From the NCBI GenBank assembly GCA_902782785.1, contig CACZOH010000100.1, positions 1 through 6,366 of the forward strand: 6,366 bases of DNA, in the 5' to 3' direction. Origin of the DNA: an uncultured Ruminococcus sp. (GTDB lineage: Bacteria; Bacillota; Clostridia; Oscillospirales; CAG-272). Position numbers and translations under genes: made by a program. The notes beneath the pieces were generated by a model. It saw nothing but the letters and a program-made list of their open reading frames with translations, did not search any database and had not been told where the DNA came from. Shown piece after piece: positions 1 to 6,062 of this stretch; within the stretch, counting starts at the first letter, position 1; each line of letters opens with the position of its first letter.

Positions 1-267
1 ATCCGGATATTTTTCGGACAGCGCCTCGGCGATACCGACCTCGGGACCGAACGTATCCTCGTCCGATACGGAGCAGTTGAACGTCGTTTTTACAAATCCG
101 CCGCTTTTCACGTCGTGCGAATAATAGTTTATCGGAACGCGGTCAAATCCCGCTCTCAGCTTCTCCATACGCTCCTTCGGCAGTCCGGCGTCAAGGTATT
201 CCACGTAAGAACAGCCCACGGCGTTTGACTGTCCCGCAAGCACTATGACGTTTTTTGTGTTTTTCAC
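1..267 (-). CDS. Sialate O-acetylesterase-like (SASA/SGNH) protein, N-terminal part, runs off the window
   Basis: Probable carbohydrate O-acetyl esterase. Only the first 89 codons are present; the reading frame stays open to the window edge. Residues 7-18 contain the SGNH block I signature, VIVLAGQSNAVG, with Ser14 in GQSN as the predicted nucleophile. Residues 73-83 (FGPEVGIAEAL) match the GPE.G.A.AL block typical of SASA (PF03629, carbohydrate esterase family 6-like) enzymes. In this family the Ser-His hydrolase removes acetyl groups from sugars such as sialic acid or xylan. No signal peptide precedes the hydrolase block, so the protein is probably cytoplasmic. The GTG start is chosen because AAGGGG (274-279 on the opposite strand) lies 6 nt upstream, and the family block begins seven codons later. 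The substrate cannot be told from this fragment, and the catalytic His block lies outside the window. Confidence 0.85.
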   Translation of the reverse strand, partial: MKNTKNVIVLAGQSNAVGCSYVEYLDAGLPKERMEKLRAGFDRVPINYYSHDVKSGGFVKTTFNCSVSDEDTFGPEVGIAEALSEKYPD

Positions 268-299
268 GGCAAGCCCCTTTCCTTTCTGTTTCTTCAATA

Positions 300-328
300 A
301 TTATAACACGCTGTCTTTGAATTTTCAA
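300..328 (-). promoter_or_regulatory. Sigma-A-type promoter of the esterase gene
   Basis: Read on the minus strand: TTGAAA (328-323), a 17-nt spacer, then TATAAT (305-300) with an upstream TG giving an extended -10 (TGTTATAAT). Predicted transcription start is near 293, leaving a leader of about 26 nt before the GTG start at 267. The -35 lies inside the 9-mer CGGTATTGA, which recurs at the -35 of the rhamnosidase promoter. Confidence 0.8.
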
Positions 329-419
329 TACCGGACGGAAAAACAAGCTGTTACGAAACGGATTTTGTAAATTTTTCGGCATACGGGGGTTTATCGAGCC
401 CGGAATTTTATTTTATATA

Positions 420-448
420 TTGCAAAAATCAAAAATTTATGTTATTAT
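420..448 (+). promoter_or_regulatory. Probable promoter of the small ORF and histidine phosphatase unit
   Basis: TTGCAA (420-425), 17-nt spacer, TATTAT (443-448) preceded by TGT, which makes an extended -10. Transcription would start near 455, about 36 nt before the ATG of the small ORF. It is back to back with the esterase promoter, with about 90 bp between the two -35 elements. The -10 is one base off consensus, so it is probably moderate in strength. Confidence 0.6.
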
Positions 449-490
449 GGACGCAGGAATCATCATCAAAAGATCTTAAAAGGATAAAAT

Positions 491-592
491 ATGAGAAAAA
501 ACAACAGGAAAGCGTTTTCGGTACTGCTTGCCGTCATATTTATCGTGAAAAACAAGAAGAAAAAAGAAGAAAAAGACCAAAAGCAAGAGTAA
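491..592 (+). CDS. Unrecognised 33-residue small protein, hydrophobic core plus charged tail
   Basis: I do not recognise this protein. It has a basic N-terminus (MRKNNRK), a hydrophobic stretch of about 12 residues (AFSVLLAVIFIV, residues 8-19), and a highly charged Lys/Glu/Gln tail (residues 20-33). This layout resembles a very short membrane-associated peptide, although 12 residues is short for a full transmembrane helix. Evidence for translation is AAAAGGA six nt upstream of the ATG and a promoter about 40 bp upstream. The stop lies 15 nt before the GTG of the histidine phosphatase, so the two are probably co-transcribed. It is in the same reading frame as the phosphatase, with only the TAA and five further codons between them. 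It could instead be a leader peptide or a remnant of a longer membrane anchor. Confidence 0.5.
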   Translation: MRKNNRKAFSVLLAVIFIVKNKKKKEEKDQKQE

Positions 593-607
593 AAAGGAGT
601 AGATAAA

Positions 608-1330
608 GTGCTGTTTTTTCTGATACGTCACGGAGATCCGATATACGATCCCGATTCATTAACGCCTCTCGGACACAGACAGGCGGAGGCGCTTGCAAAG
701 CGTCTTGCGGCATACGGGCTCGACGAGATATATACGTCGACCTCAAACCGCGCCATGCTTACGGCAAAACCGACGTGTGAGCTGTTGAAGCTTGAGGCAA
801 AGCCGCTTGATTTTGCAAACGAGCGCTATACGTGGGCGGAGCTCACCGTAAAGCGCGAGGACGGGCGTGACGGCGTAACGTGGCTGTTTTACAACAGAAG
901 AACGGCGGCGCTTTTCAACAGCAGGGAGATAAGGGAACTCGGCGACCGCTGGTACGACCACCCCGAGCTTGCGCCGTACAATTACAAAAAAGGCATAGAC
1001 AGGATATACGACGCCTCCGACGGGTTTTTCGAGAGCCTCGGTTACGTACACGAAAGATATACGGGAAAATACAAAACGGAAAAGAAAAACGATAAACGCG
1101 TGGCGCTTTTCGCGCATCAGGGCTTCGGTCTCGCGTTCCTCAGCTGCGTTCTCGATATCCCTTATCCGATGATAAGCACGCATTTCGATATCTGTACGAG
1201 CGGTATGACTGTCATTGAATTTCAGGATATGGGGGACTACGCCCTGCCGAAGGTCCTTACGCTTTCATCCGACTCGCATCTTTACCGCGAGGGACTGCCG
1301 CTCGTATATAACGGCGGACCGAGATTTTAA
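608..1330 (+). CDS. Histidine phosphatase family protein (phosphoglycerate mutase-like)
   Basis: A cytoplasmic phosphatase or mutase of the branch-1 histidine phosphatase superfamily, 240 residues. The catalytic RHG motif is at residues 7-9, with His8 as the phospho-acceptor. Thr19-Pro20-Leu21-Gly22 gives the usual TPLG after it. Arg48 in SNRAM, followed by TA, matches the S.xRA..TA phosphate-pocket motif, and His170 in FAHQGFG is the second catalytic histidine. Residues about 80-165 form a long insert rich in charged and aromatic residues, larger than in compact phosphatases of about 200 residues, and probably shape the substrate pocket. The substrate is not predictable; known members act on phosphoglycerate, sugar phosphates, nucleotides or cobalamin intermediates. 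The GTG start is fixed by AGGAG at 595-599, 8 nt upstream; the only other codons in frame back to the preceding TAA are not start codons. Confidence 0.92.
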   Translation: MLFFLIRHGDPIYDPDSLTPLGHRQAEALAKRLAAYGLDEIYTSTSNRAMLTAKPTCELLKLEAKPLDFANERYTWAELTVKREDGRDGVTWLFYNRRTAALFNSREIRELGDRWYDHPELAPYNYKKGIDRIYDASDGFFESLGYVHERYTGKYKTEKKNDKRVALFAHQGFGLAFLSCVLDIPYPMISTHFDICTSGMTVIEFQDMGDYALPKVLTLSSDSHLYREGLPLVYNGGPRF

Positions 1331-1360
1331 AAAACGGGTAAACAAACAACGGCACGGAAA

Positions 1361-1398
1361 ACCGGCTGAGATAAGGAAAAGACCTTATTTCAGCCGGT
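1361..1398. terminator. Hairpin terminator shared by convergent genes
   Basis: A 16-bp inverted repeat: the left arm 1361-1376 begins ACCGGCTGA, the loop is AAAAGA (1377-1382), and the right arm 1383-1398 ends TCAGCCGGT. The single imperfect pair, 1370 with 1389, is a G-U wobble in plus-strand RNA but a C-A mismatch in minus-strand RNA. The flanking T-run is weak on the plus side (CGTTTCG) and somewhat better on the minus side (TTTTCC). It lies 30 nt after the histidine phosphatase stop and 29 nt after the DUF296 gene stop, so it probably acts in both directions. Confidence 0.8.
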
Positions 1399-1427
1399 CG
1401 TTTCGCATTGAACGCGACGTCCGCGCT

Positions 1428-1877
1428 TTATTCGCACTCGCCGCAGAAGCTCCAGAAGCCGGTCCCGGTCTCGGGATCCTTTTTTCTTTTTATCACGCCG
1501 CCCGTGACGGGACGCAGCTCTATCTCCGCGGTGTAGAGCACCGTTACCGACTTAATATGTCCCGCCGCCATGCCGTGTCCGTCTTCGTTTTTGAACGAGA
1601 ACGCGGCGTGAGTGTGATGATAAAGCTCTCCGTTATCGTCGGACGTTATACTTCCGCTGAGTGAAACAAGCTCAAGCATACCCGATATTTCGCGCAGCTC
1701 AAACGCGCCCGTTTCCGGTATGAACGTCTGTATTTCGGCGCTGCTGCAGCCGCCTATGCCGCCGTATACCGCGGACCGTATGTTTTCCCGTCTGCATACC
1801 TCAAGGATCGAGCTTATGATCTCATCCCCCCTGTCCGCTCTTATATAGTACGTTTTGTCAAATCTTCTATACTCCAT
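1428..1877 (-). CDS. PPC/DUF296 (PCC domain) small protein
   Basis: A 149-residue protein covering one PPC domain (PF03479, formerly DUF296). The opening RADRGDEIISSILEVCRRENI (residues 13-33), the GGIGGCSSAEI block (39-49), LELVSLSGSI (68-77) and the pattern H-x-H...AGH match the family. His88, His90 and His107 correspond to the metal-binding triad of bacterial members. In plants this domain occurs in AT-hook DNA-binding proteins; the role of free-standing bacterial forms is poorly known. The last 20 or so residues extend beyond the domain and end in FWSFCGECE, a CxxC pair (Cys145, Cys148). The start is supported by GGGAGG seven nt upstream. It follows the rhamnosidase stop by 21 nt on the same strand and is very likely in the same transcript, ending at the hairpin at 1361-1398. 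Confidence 0.88.
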   Translation of the reverse strand: MEYRRFDKTYYIRADRGDEIISSILEVCRRENIRSAVYGGIGGCSSAEIQTFIPETGAFELREISGMLELVSLSGSITSDDNGELYHHTHAAFSFKNEDGHGMAAGHIKSVTVLYTAEIELRPVTGGVIKRKKDPETGTGFWSFCGECE

Positions 1878-1898
1878 AATAAAGCCTCCCGTGATTTT

Positions 1899-4430
1899 TC
1901 AAAGCTTTTTTTCAAACACGTGAAAACCGCTCCCGACGGTTTGCGTCCGACCGTCGAATACAACGTCGGCACAGGTGCCGAACGGAACGGTCACAAAAAG
2001 CGACAGCTTTCCGTAACGCTTTACCCACCGCACGGAGATATCGCCGCGGACGGTATCGACCGTCGCCTGCGCGCTGTACAGTTTACCGGGATAATACGGC
2101 GCTATCAGGACGCGCTCATACCCCGGAGCCGTCGGACGGATACCGCACAAATACGCGAAGAACCAGTAATCTGCGGCGCCGTACATCGGGTGATTGTGAG
2201 AATTCATACCGGGATCCTTTTTCAGCTCGAAGCGCTCCCATATCGTCGTCGCCTCCTGCTGTATCTCGTAGCCGAACGACGGATATTCCGTTCTCGTCAA
2301 GAGCGTGAACGCGTCCTCGACGTAACCGTGCCCGGTCAGCACGTCAAGTATGTAGCGGGAGCAGAGATTGCCGGTGGTGAGCATATAGCCGTTTTCCGCA
2401 AGCTCGTTATGTATTCGCGCCGCGGCTTTTTCCACGTCCTCTTCCGGTATTATCCCGAGCCACAGAGCGAAGGTCTGGCACGCCTGGGAGCCCGTGCAGA
2501 TCTTTGCTTCCTCCTTCACGTACCACTTCTCAAGCATCGCGGCGCGTATCATTTCCGCCGTTTCGCCCCATTTTTTCTCATCCTCCGTCCTGCCGAGCGC
2601 GGCGGCAAAGCGCGACAGAGTGCGGCAGTTGAAATAGGAATAACCCGTGCCCATGAATTCGCCCGGCGTCACCTTTGAGCGCGCCGCCTCCTCGCTCTCG
2701 CAGGCGTAGGCGGGAGCCGCCCAGTCGCCGTAATACGTGTAATTGACTATGTATCCGTCGCTGTGAGACAAAAGGCAGTTTTCCCACGCCGCAAAATCGT
2801 CAAAGTGCTTTTCTATCACCTCAAGGTTTCCGGTATGCATCCACGCTTCAAGACCCGCGACGAGAAAGCTCGAGCATACGGGGTCCGCGGGTCTGCCGCC
2901 GAATTTGAACGGCGCGGTGTCGGGTATCGCTCCGTTTTCGTCCTGCTCGTCCGCCTCGTCCCGTATAACCTTCGGAAAAATGCGTCCGACGTCGAAATTG
3001 TACGGCGTTTCCTCAAAGCGCACGGTCGCGTCGTTCATCCAGCCCTGACGCTCGTCGCGCTGAGGGCAGTCCGTCAGTATGCTGTGCTGATTTGCGCGCT
3101 CCGTTGCGACGCAGTTTTCGTGTATGCGCGTAAGAAGCGCGTCGCCGCAGCGGAAATGCGAGTGCGTTTCAAGGTCGGTATGAAGCTCCGCCGCCTCAAC
3201 TTCGCAGGGCGTTATGTCTCCCGCGATCTCCGCGTAACGGAAACCGTGGTAAGTGAAAAGCGGCTGCCAGACGGAGAGGTCGCGACCGTCGCCCGACGCG
3301 GTATACGTATCTTCCGCTTTCGCGGCGCGGAGCGGCGGAGTGTAAAGGCTTCCGTCGTCGTCAAGCTCCTCCGCGTGGCGCAGCTTCAGCGTCTGCCCCG
3401 CCTTCATTCCGTCGGGCAGCTTTACCCTCAGCACCCCGGCTATGTTCTGACCGAAATCATATATGAACCGTCCTTTTCCGACGCACCACGAGGCGATTGG
3501 ACTGCGCGTGCCGTGCGCCGTGATCGGCGGTATGAGCATCGGCTTCATTTCTCCGCCCGGCGCGGGGAGTCTGATCGCGGGAGAAAAGCCGCGGAAGCCT
3601 GCAGTGTTCCACCCGACAGCGCTTTCCCTCGCGTCGTATTCCTCGCCGTTGAAAATATCGCTTGTACGGACCGCGCCGCGCCCCGCCTGCCACTTTTCGT
3701 CAGTCATTATCCATTCGGTCTCCCCGTCCTCATACGTCAGACGCAGCATCGCTGAAAGCTGATCGGGCCCCGCGTCCTTAATGCGGTCGTCCGGGAAATC
3801 CCATTCAAGCACGCTGTTGTGACGCCAGCCGGAGCCGAGCATAACGCCGATACAGTTTTCCCCGGCGTTAAGATATTCCTGGAAATCGGGATACGTCACG
3901 TATTGGCACTGTACGGCGTAATTCGTGTTCGCGGGGTCGAGATACGCTCCGTCGAGCGGTTTGCCGTTGAGATAAACCTTCTGCCAGCCGAGACCGGAGA
4001 CGTAAAAACAAGCGGACCGGAGGGGCTTTGCGATACTGAATTCACGGCGCAGATATACCGTCTCGCCGTTGCTTTTTTCATTCAGACCTATAAAGCCCGC
4101 ACGCCATTTTACCTGCGCGTTATATACAACCGTGCGGTACGGCTCGCTTTCGTTTCCTTTGTCGTCGCGGATGGTTATCTCGACGTCTGCGGGCTCGCCC
4201 TCGGGAAGCGGCGCGCCGGTATAACGCATGATTTGTTTATCCGTTTCCGCAAAACCGGAGTCCCATACCGCGCCGTCCGTTTTTACGGTGATGCGGCAGG
4301 CGGTCTGATAAGAACCGGGGCGGTCGGATACCGCGCCCCACGAAAACACGGGATAAGGTCCCGTCAGCCGGCTTCTTTTGTCCTCTTTTATACGGCTGTG
4401 ATCGACCGATACGTTTGTCAGCTTGAGCAT
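1899..4430 (-). CDS. Alpha-L-rhamnosidase, glycoside hydrolase family 78
   Basis: Hydrolyses terminal alpha-L-rhamnosyl residues by the inverting mechanism of GH78. The 843-residue protein has no signal peptide and should act in the cytoplasm on imported rhamno-oligosaccharides or glycosides. Approximate layout: N-terminal Ig-like beta domain (20-105); jelly-roll Bac_rhamnosid_N domain starting at WRAGFI (109-305); beta domain with the YDFGQNIAG motif (324-332, within 310-420); (alpha/alpha)6 catalytic barrel (425-770); C-terminal beta domain (772-840). The hallmark DCPQRDERQGWMNDA is at 454-468, giving Glu460 as the predicted general acid and Asp467 as a conserved active-site Asp. ATTIWER (727-733) gives Glu732 as the predicted general base. 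An in-frame extension to 4553 is rejected because the promoter (4468-4496) lies inside it and GAGGG stands seven nt before the ATG at 4430. It is first gene of a two-gene unit with the DUF296 protein. Confidence 0.95.
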   Translation of the reverse strand: MLKLTNVSVDHSRIKEDKRSRLTGPYPVFSWGAVSDRPGSYQTACRITVKTDGAVWDSGFAETDKQIMRYTGAPLPEGEPADVEITIRDDKGNESEPYRTVVYNAQVKWRAGFIGLNEKSNGETVYLRREFSIAKPLRSACFYVSGLGWQKVYLNGKPLDGAYLDPANTNYAVQCQYVTYPDFQEYLNAGENCIGVMLGSGWRHNSVLEWDFPDDRIKDAGPDQLSAMLRLTYEDGETEWIMTDEKWQAGRGAVRTSDIFNGEEYDARESAVGWNTAGFRGFSPAIRLPAPGGEMKPMLIPPITAHGTRSPIASWCVGKGRFIYDFGQNIAGVLRVKLPDGMKAGQTLKLRHAEELDDDGSLYTPPLRAAKAEDTYTASGDGRDLSVWQPLFTYHGFRYAEIAGDITPCEVEAAELHTDLETHSHFRCGDALLTRIHENCVATERANQHSILTDCPQRDERQGWMNDATVRFEETPYNFDVGRIFPKVIRDEADEQDENGAIPDTAPFKFGGRPADPVCSSFLVAGLEAWMHTGNLEVIEKHFDDFAAWENCLLSHSDGYIVNYTYYGDWAAPAYACESEEAARSKVTPGEFMGTGYSYFNCRTLSRFAAALGRTEDEKKWGETAEMIRAAMLEKWYVKEEAKICTGSQACQTFALWLGIIPEEDVEKAAARIHNELAENGYMLTTGNLCSRYILDVLTGHGYVEDAFTLLTRTEYPSFGYEIQQEATTIWERFELKKDPGMNSHNHPMYGAADYWFFAYLCGIRPTAPGYERVLIAPYYPGKLYSAQATVDTVRGDISVRWVKRYGKLSLFVTVPFGTCADVVFDGRTQTVGSGFHVFEKKL

Positions 4431-4437
4431 ATCCGTT

Positions 4438-4442
4438 CCCTC
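4438..4442 (-). promoter_or_regulatory. Ribosome binding site that sets the rhamnosidase start
   Basis: GAGGG read on the minus strand, seven nt from the ATG at 4430. No comparable site precedes the upstream in-frame ATG at 4553, which is also upstream of the promoter. This fixes the protein at 843 rather than 884 residues. Confidence 0.75.
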
Positions 4443-4467
4443 GCTTTTTTTGTTTTTTGGCGCCTGT

Positions 4468-4496
4468 ATTATATCATACCGCCGTGTTTTTGTCAA
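4468..4496 (-). promoter_or_regulatory. Consensus sigma-A promoter of the rhamnosidase-DUF296 unit
   Basis: Read on the minus strand: perfect TTGACA (4496-4491), 17-nt spacer, perfect TATAAT (4473-4468) with an extended TGA just upstream. Predicted start near 4461 gives a leader of about 30 nt. A match this good suggests strong intrinsic activity that is probably held down by a repressor. An imperfect palindrome of the form AATAyCGrTATT (4495-4506) overlaps the -35 and is a candidate operator. Confidence 0.88.
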
Positions 4497-4556
4497 TACC
4501 GATATTCCGTTTTGAAACCCGCAAAAAAAATTAACAATATAATTTGAAGACATTTA

Positions 4557-4585
4557 TTGAAAATAAAAAAATAGTATGATATAAT
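4557..4585 (+). promoter_or_regulatory. Distal promoter of the membrane protein-PrsW operon
   Basis: TTGAAA (4557-4562), 17-nt spacer, TATAAT (4580-4585) with a TGA extended -10. Predicted start near 4592 gives a leader of about 158 nt before the ATG at 4750. The 13 bases around the -10 (4574-4586, GTATGATATAATA) are identical to those of the divergent rhamnosidase promoter. Confidence 0.7.
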
Positions 4586-4586
4586 A

Positions 4587-4600
4587 AAATAAATTTATTT
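4587..4600. repeat. Perfect 14-bp palindrome at the predicted transcription start
   Basis: AAATAAATTTATTT equals its own reverse complement and begins one base after the TATAAT at 4580-4585, covering the predicted +1. That is a typical place for a dimeric repressor to bind. The region is extremely AT-rich, so a chance palindrome is possible. Confidence 0.4.
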
Positions 4601-4623
4601 AAAATAGGGGTATTACGTTCAAC

Positions 4624-4693
4624 CGGCGGGAGAAGCTTTAAAAACGCCGTTTTATCAGACGGTGCGAAAAAAAAGTGACAAAGCCGCCCGCCG
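4624..4693 (+). promoter_or_regulatory. Candidate structured 5' leader (nested stem-loops), class not recognised
   Basis: Three nested helices can be drawn in plus-strand RNA. P1 pairs CGGCGGG (4624-4630) with CCCGCCG (4687-4693). P2 pairs GCTTT (4635-4639) with AAAGC (4680-4684). P3 pairs CGCCGT (4645-4650) with ACGGTG (4659-4664), including one G-U pair that only works in plus-strand RNA. An A-rich strand (4665-4679) lies unpaired between P3 and P2. It sits in the long leader made from the distal promoter. It does not match by eye any riboswitch consensus I know. The second promoter's -35 overlaps its 3' side, so part of the symmetry may be incidental. Confidence 0.35.
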
Positions 4694-4703
4694 ATCGTAT
4701 AAA
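4675..4703 (+). promoter_or_regulatory. Possible proximal promoter of the membrane protein-PrsW operon
   Basis: GTGACA (4675-4680), exactly 17 nt, then TATAAA (4698-4703). Each hexamer differs from consensus by one base and there is no extended TG. It would start transcription near 4710 and give a leader of about 40 nt. It overlaps the 3' half of the nested stem-loop region, so it and the distal promoter would produce transcripts with and without that structure. Confidence 0.5.
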
Positions 4704-4749
4704 TATATAAAAGGGATTCAAACAGTATTCAGTAAAGGAGTTGATTTTA

Positions 4750-5409
4750 ATGGATCTTGAGCTGATATCAAAGCTGTGCGTGTTTGCGTGCTCGCTTTTC
4801 GGCTTTTGCTTCGGCGCCGTCGTATTTCTTGCCAAGAAATCGCCGCTGTACTCAAAAATGATAACGGGAGCCGTCGGCTGCATGATGTTGGGCAGTCTGC
4901 TTGCGGTCGTCAGACGGTTCGCCGGATTTGAGGAACGCGCGTTTCAGATCGATCAGTTGGCGATCATAGGAGTATTTCTGTTTTTCTTCACCGCAAACGT
5001 GGGAATAATGGACGGACTTGCGGACGACAGATCGAAGCGCTTTGCAAAATACCGCGTTATGGCGCTCATCGCGCCCGTCGTGATCGCGCTTCTGTACGTT
5101 CCGGTGCTGTTTTCAAACGCGCCGGTACTGTCTAAGGTCATATACGGCGTTATCGCGCTCGTCGCCGCCGCGTCCTCATACTTCAATTTCAAGCACGCCG
5201 TGTTCCCGGACGTGGATTTCGGCGTTATCGCCTGCGTGCGCGGGTACAACTGGCTCGCCTTCGGGTACGCCGTTTTGTACGCGGGAACCGTCGCGGCGCG
5301 CGTCTTCGAACTAGACGTTATTTGTTTCATTCTGTCGCTTCTTATCTGCTGTGACGTCGTTCTGATTCTGCCGCTTCTGAAAAGGGGGATCGAAAAATGG
5401 AGAATATGA
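4750..5409 (+). CDS. Unrecognised 7-TM integral membrane protein
   Basis: I do not recognise the family. The 219-residue protein is almost entirely hydrophobic segments: about 6-27, 37-55, 67-88, 103-121, 127-146, 160-184 and 189-210, seven predicted helices. Short polar loops include VRRFAGFEERAFQ (54-66) and DDRSKRFAKYR (92-102), and the tail is basic (KRGIEKWR). By the positive-inside rule these basic loops suggest an N-out, C-in topology. No catalytic motif, kinase domain or transporter signature is visible; the shape resembles 7-TM sensor or partner modules, which is only an analogy. ATG 4750 is chosen over an in-frame TTG at 4741 because AAAGGAG (4734-4740) directly abuts that TTG and leaves no spacing. 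The gene overlaps the PrsW gene by 13 nt, suggesting translational coupling and a joint role. Confidence 0.82.
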   Translation: MDLELISKLCVFACSLFGFCFGAVVFLAKKSPLYSKMITGAVGCMMLGSLLAVVRRFAGFEERAFQIDQLAIIGVFLFFFTANVGIMDGLADDRSKRFAKYRVMALIAPVVIALLYVPVLFSNAPVLSKVIYGVIALVAAASSYFNFKHAVFPDVDFGVIACVRGYNWLAFGYAVLYAGTVAARVFELDVICFILSLLICCDVVLILPLLKRGIEKWRI

Positions 5410-6062
5410 TTTACATCGCTTTTATCTGCGTAACGGTTCCGATGCTGTTCCTTCTTCCCATAATAAAAGACAAATTTGCAAGGACGGTCGTAGGCTACGT
5501 TATAGTCGGCGTCTTCTGCTGCCTGCTCGTGTCTGAGCTGAACGGACTTATCCTCCGCTCCCTCAACAGCGATTACGTTTACGTGACTACAGCCGTCACG
5601 CCGATAACGGAGGAGCTGATAAAGGCGCTTCCCGTACTTTTCTTTGCATTCGTATTCTCGGACAACAGGGAAAAGCTGCTCTCAATAGGCTTCTCTCTCG
5701 GCGTGGGATTTGCGATACTTGAAAATATAGTGATACTTTTACAGAATTTCTCGACCGTTTCGCTGTTCTGGGCAGTCATACGCGGCTTCGGATCGGCTCT
5801 CATGCACGGCATATGCACCGGTGTGATCGGGCTCGGACTTCATTTCATACATCAGAAGAAAAAACTGTTTATCCCGGGATCGTTCGCGCTTATGGTCATT
5901 TCAATGACGTATCATTCAATTTACAATACTCTCGTACAGTCGCAATACAGATATCTCGGATTTGTTCTGCCGCTCGTCACGTTCGTCGTACTTTTCATAT
6001 TCACGTTCCGCGCAAGACTGAAAGCGAAGAATAAAAAAATCCAAAAGGAGGCTGCCAGATGA
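5397..6062 (+). CDS. PrsW family intramembrane metalloprotease
   Basis: A polytopic membrane metalloprotease of the PrsW group in the CPBP/ABI-related superfamily; 221 residues, close to the 218 of Bacillus subtilis PrsW, which makes the site-1 cut in the anti-sigma factor RsiW. All signature residues are visible: EELIK (Glu72, Glu73, Lys76), FAILE (Phe105...Glu109), His137 in ALMHG, and His173 in TYHSIYN; these provide the metal and catalytic site within the membrane. About seven helices are predicted, and the C-terminal tail is strongly basic (residues 205-221). The start is supported by AGGGGG at about 5383-5388, eight nt upstream. It overlaps the preceding gene by 13 nt and the next by 4 nt (ATGA). 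No sigma or anti-sigma gene lies in the window, so its substrate is unknown; the adjacent membrane and secreted proteins are the obvious candidates. Confidence 0.92.
   Translation: MENMIYIAFICVTVPMLFLLPIIKDKFARTVVGYVIVGVFCCLLVSELNGLILRSLNSDYVYVTTAVTPITEELIKALPVLFFAFVFSDNREKLLSIGFSLGVGFAILENIVILLQNFSTVSLFWAVIRGFGSALMHGICTGVIGLGLHFIHQKKKLFIPGSFALMVISMTYHSIYNTLVQSQYRYLGFVLPLVTFVVLFIFTFRARLKAKNKKIQKEAAR

Noticed and set aside
191..382. 63-codon minus-strand frame between the esterase and the small ORF
   Set aside because: It overlaps the esterase start and its promoter in another frame and has a basic, low-complexity translation without a good ribosome binding site.
381..405. CGGG...CCCG short inverted repeat as a terminator between 267 and 491
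   Set aside because: The stem is only about 4 bp with no T-run, and no gene ends there; the region lies between divergent starts.
743..1183. 146-codon minus-strand frame opposite the histidine phosphatase
   Set aside because: Overlaps the phosphatase gene, whose catalytic motifs are all in place; it has no recognisable motif.
2763..3755. 330-codon open frame on the plus strand opposite the rhamnosidase
   Set aside because: Its translation is Arg/Val-rich low-quality sequence with no domain; it is the antisense shadow of a well-supported GH78 gene. Other long antisense frames at 1920-2678 and 3819-4547 were rejected for the same reason.
4431..4553. In-frame 41-residue N-terminal extension of the rhamnosidase starting at the ATG at 4553
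   Set aside because: A consensus promoter lies inside it (4468-4496), it has no ribosome binding site, and the family similarity starts after the Met at 4430, which has one.
4675..4693. Resemblance of ACAAAGCC to part of the cyclic-di-GMP-I riboswitch core
   Set aside because: The rest of the riboswitch core, including the GCAC...GGGCAAACC segment and the tetraloop receptor, is absent.
4741..4749. TTG start for the 7-TM membrane protein
   Set aside because: The AAAGGAG ribosome binding site abuts the TTG with no spacing; the ATG at 4750 has 9 nt spacing.
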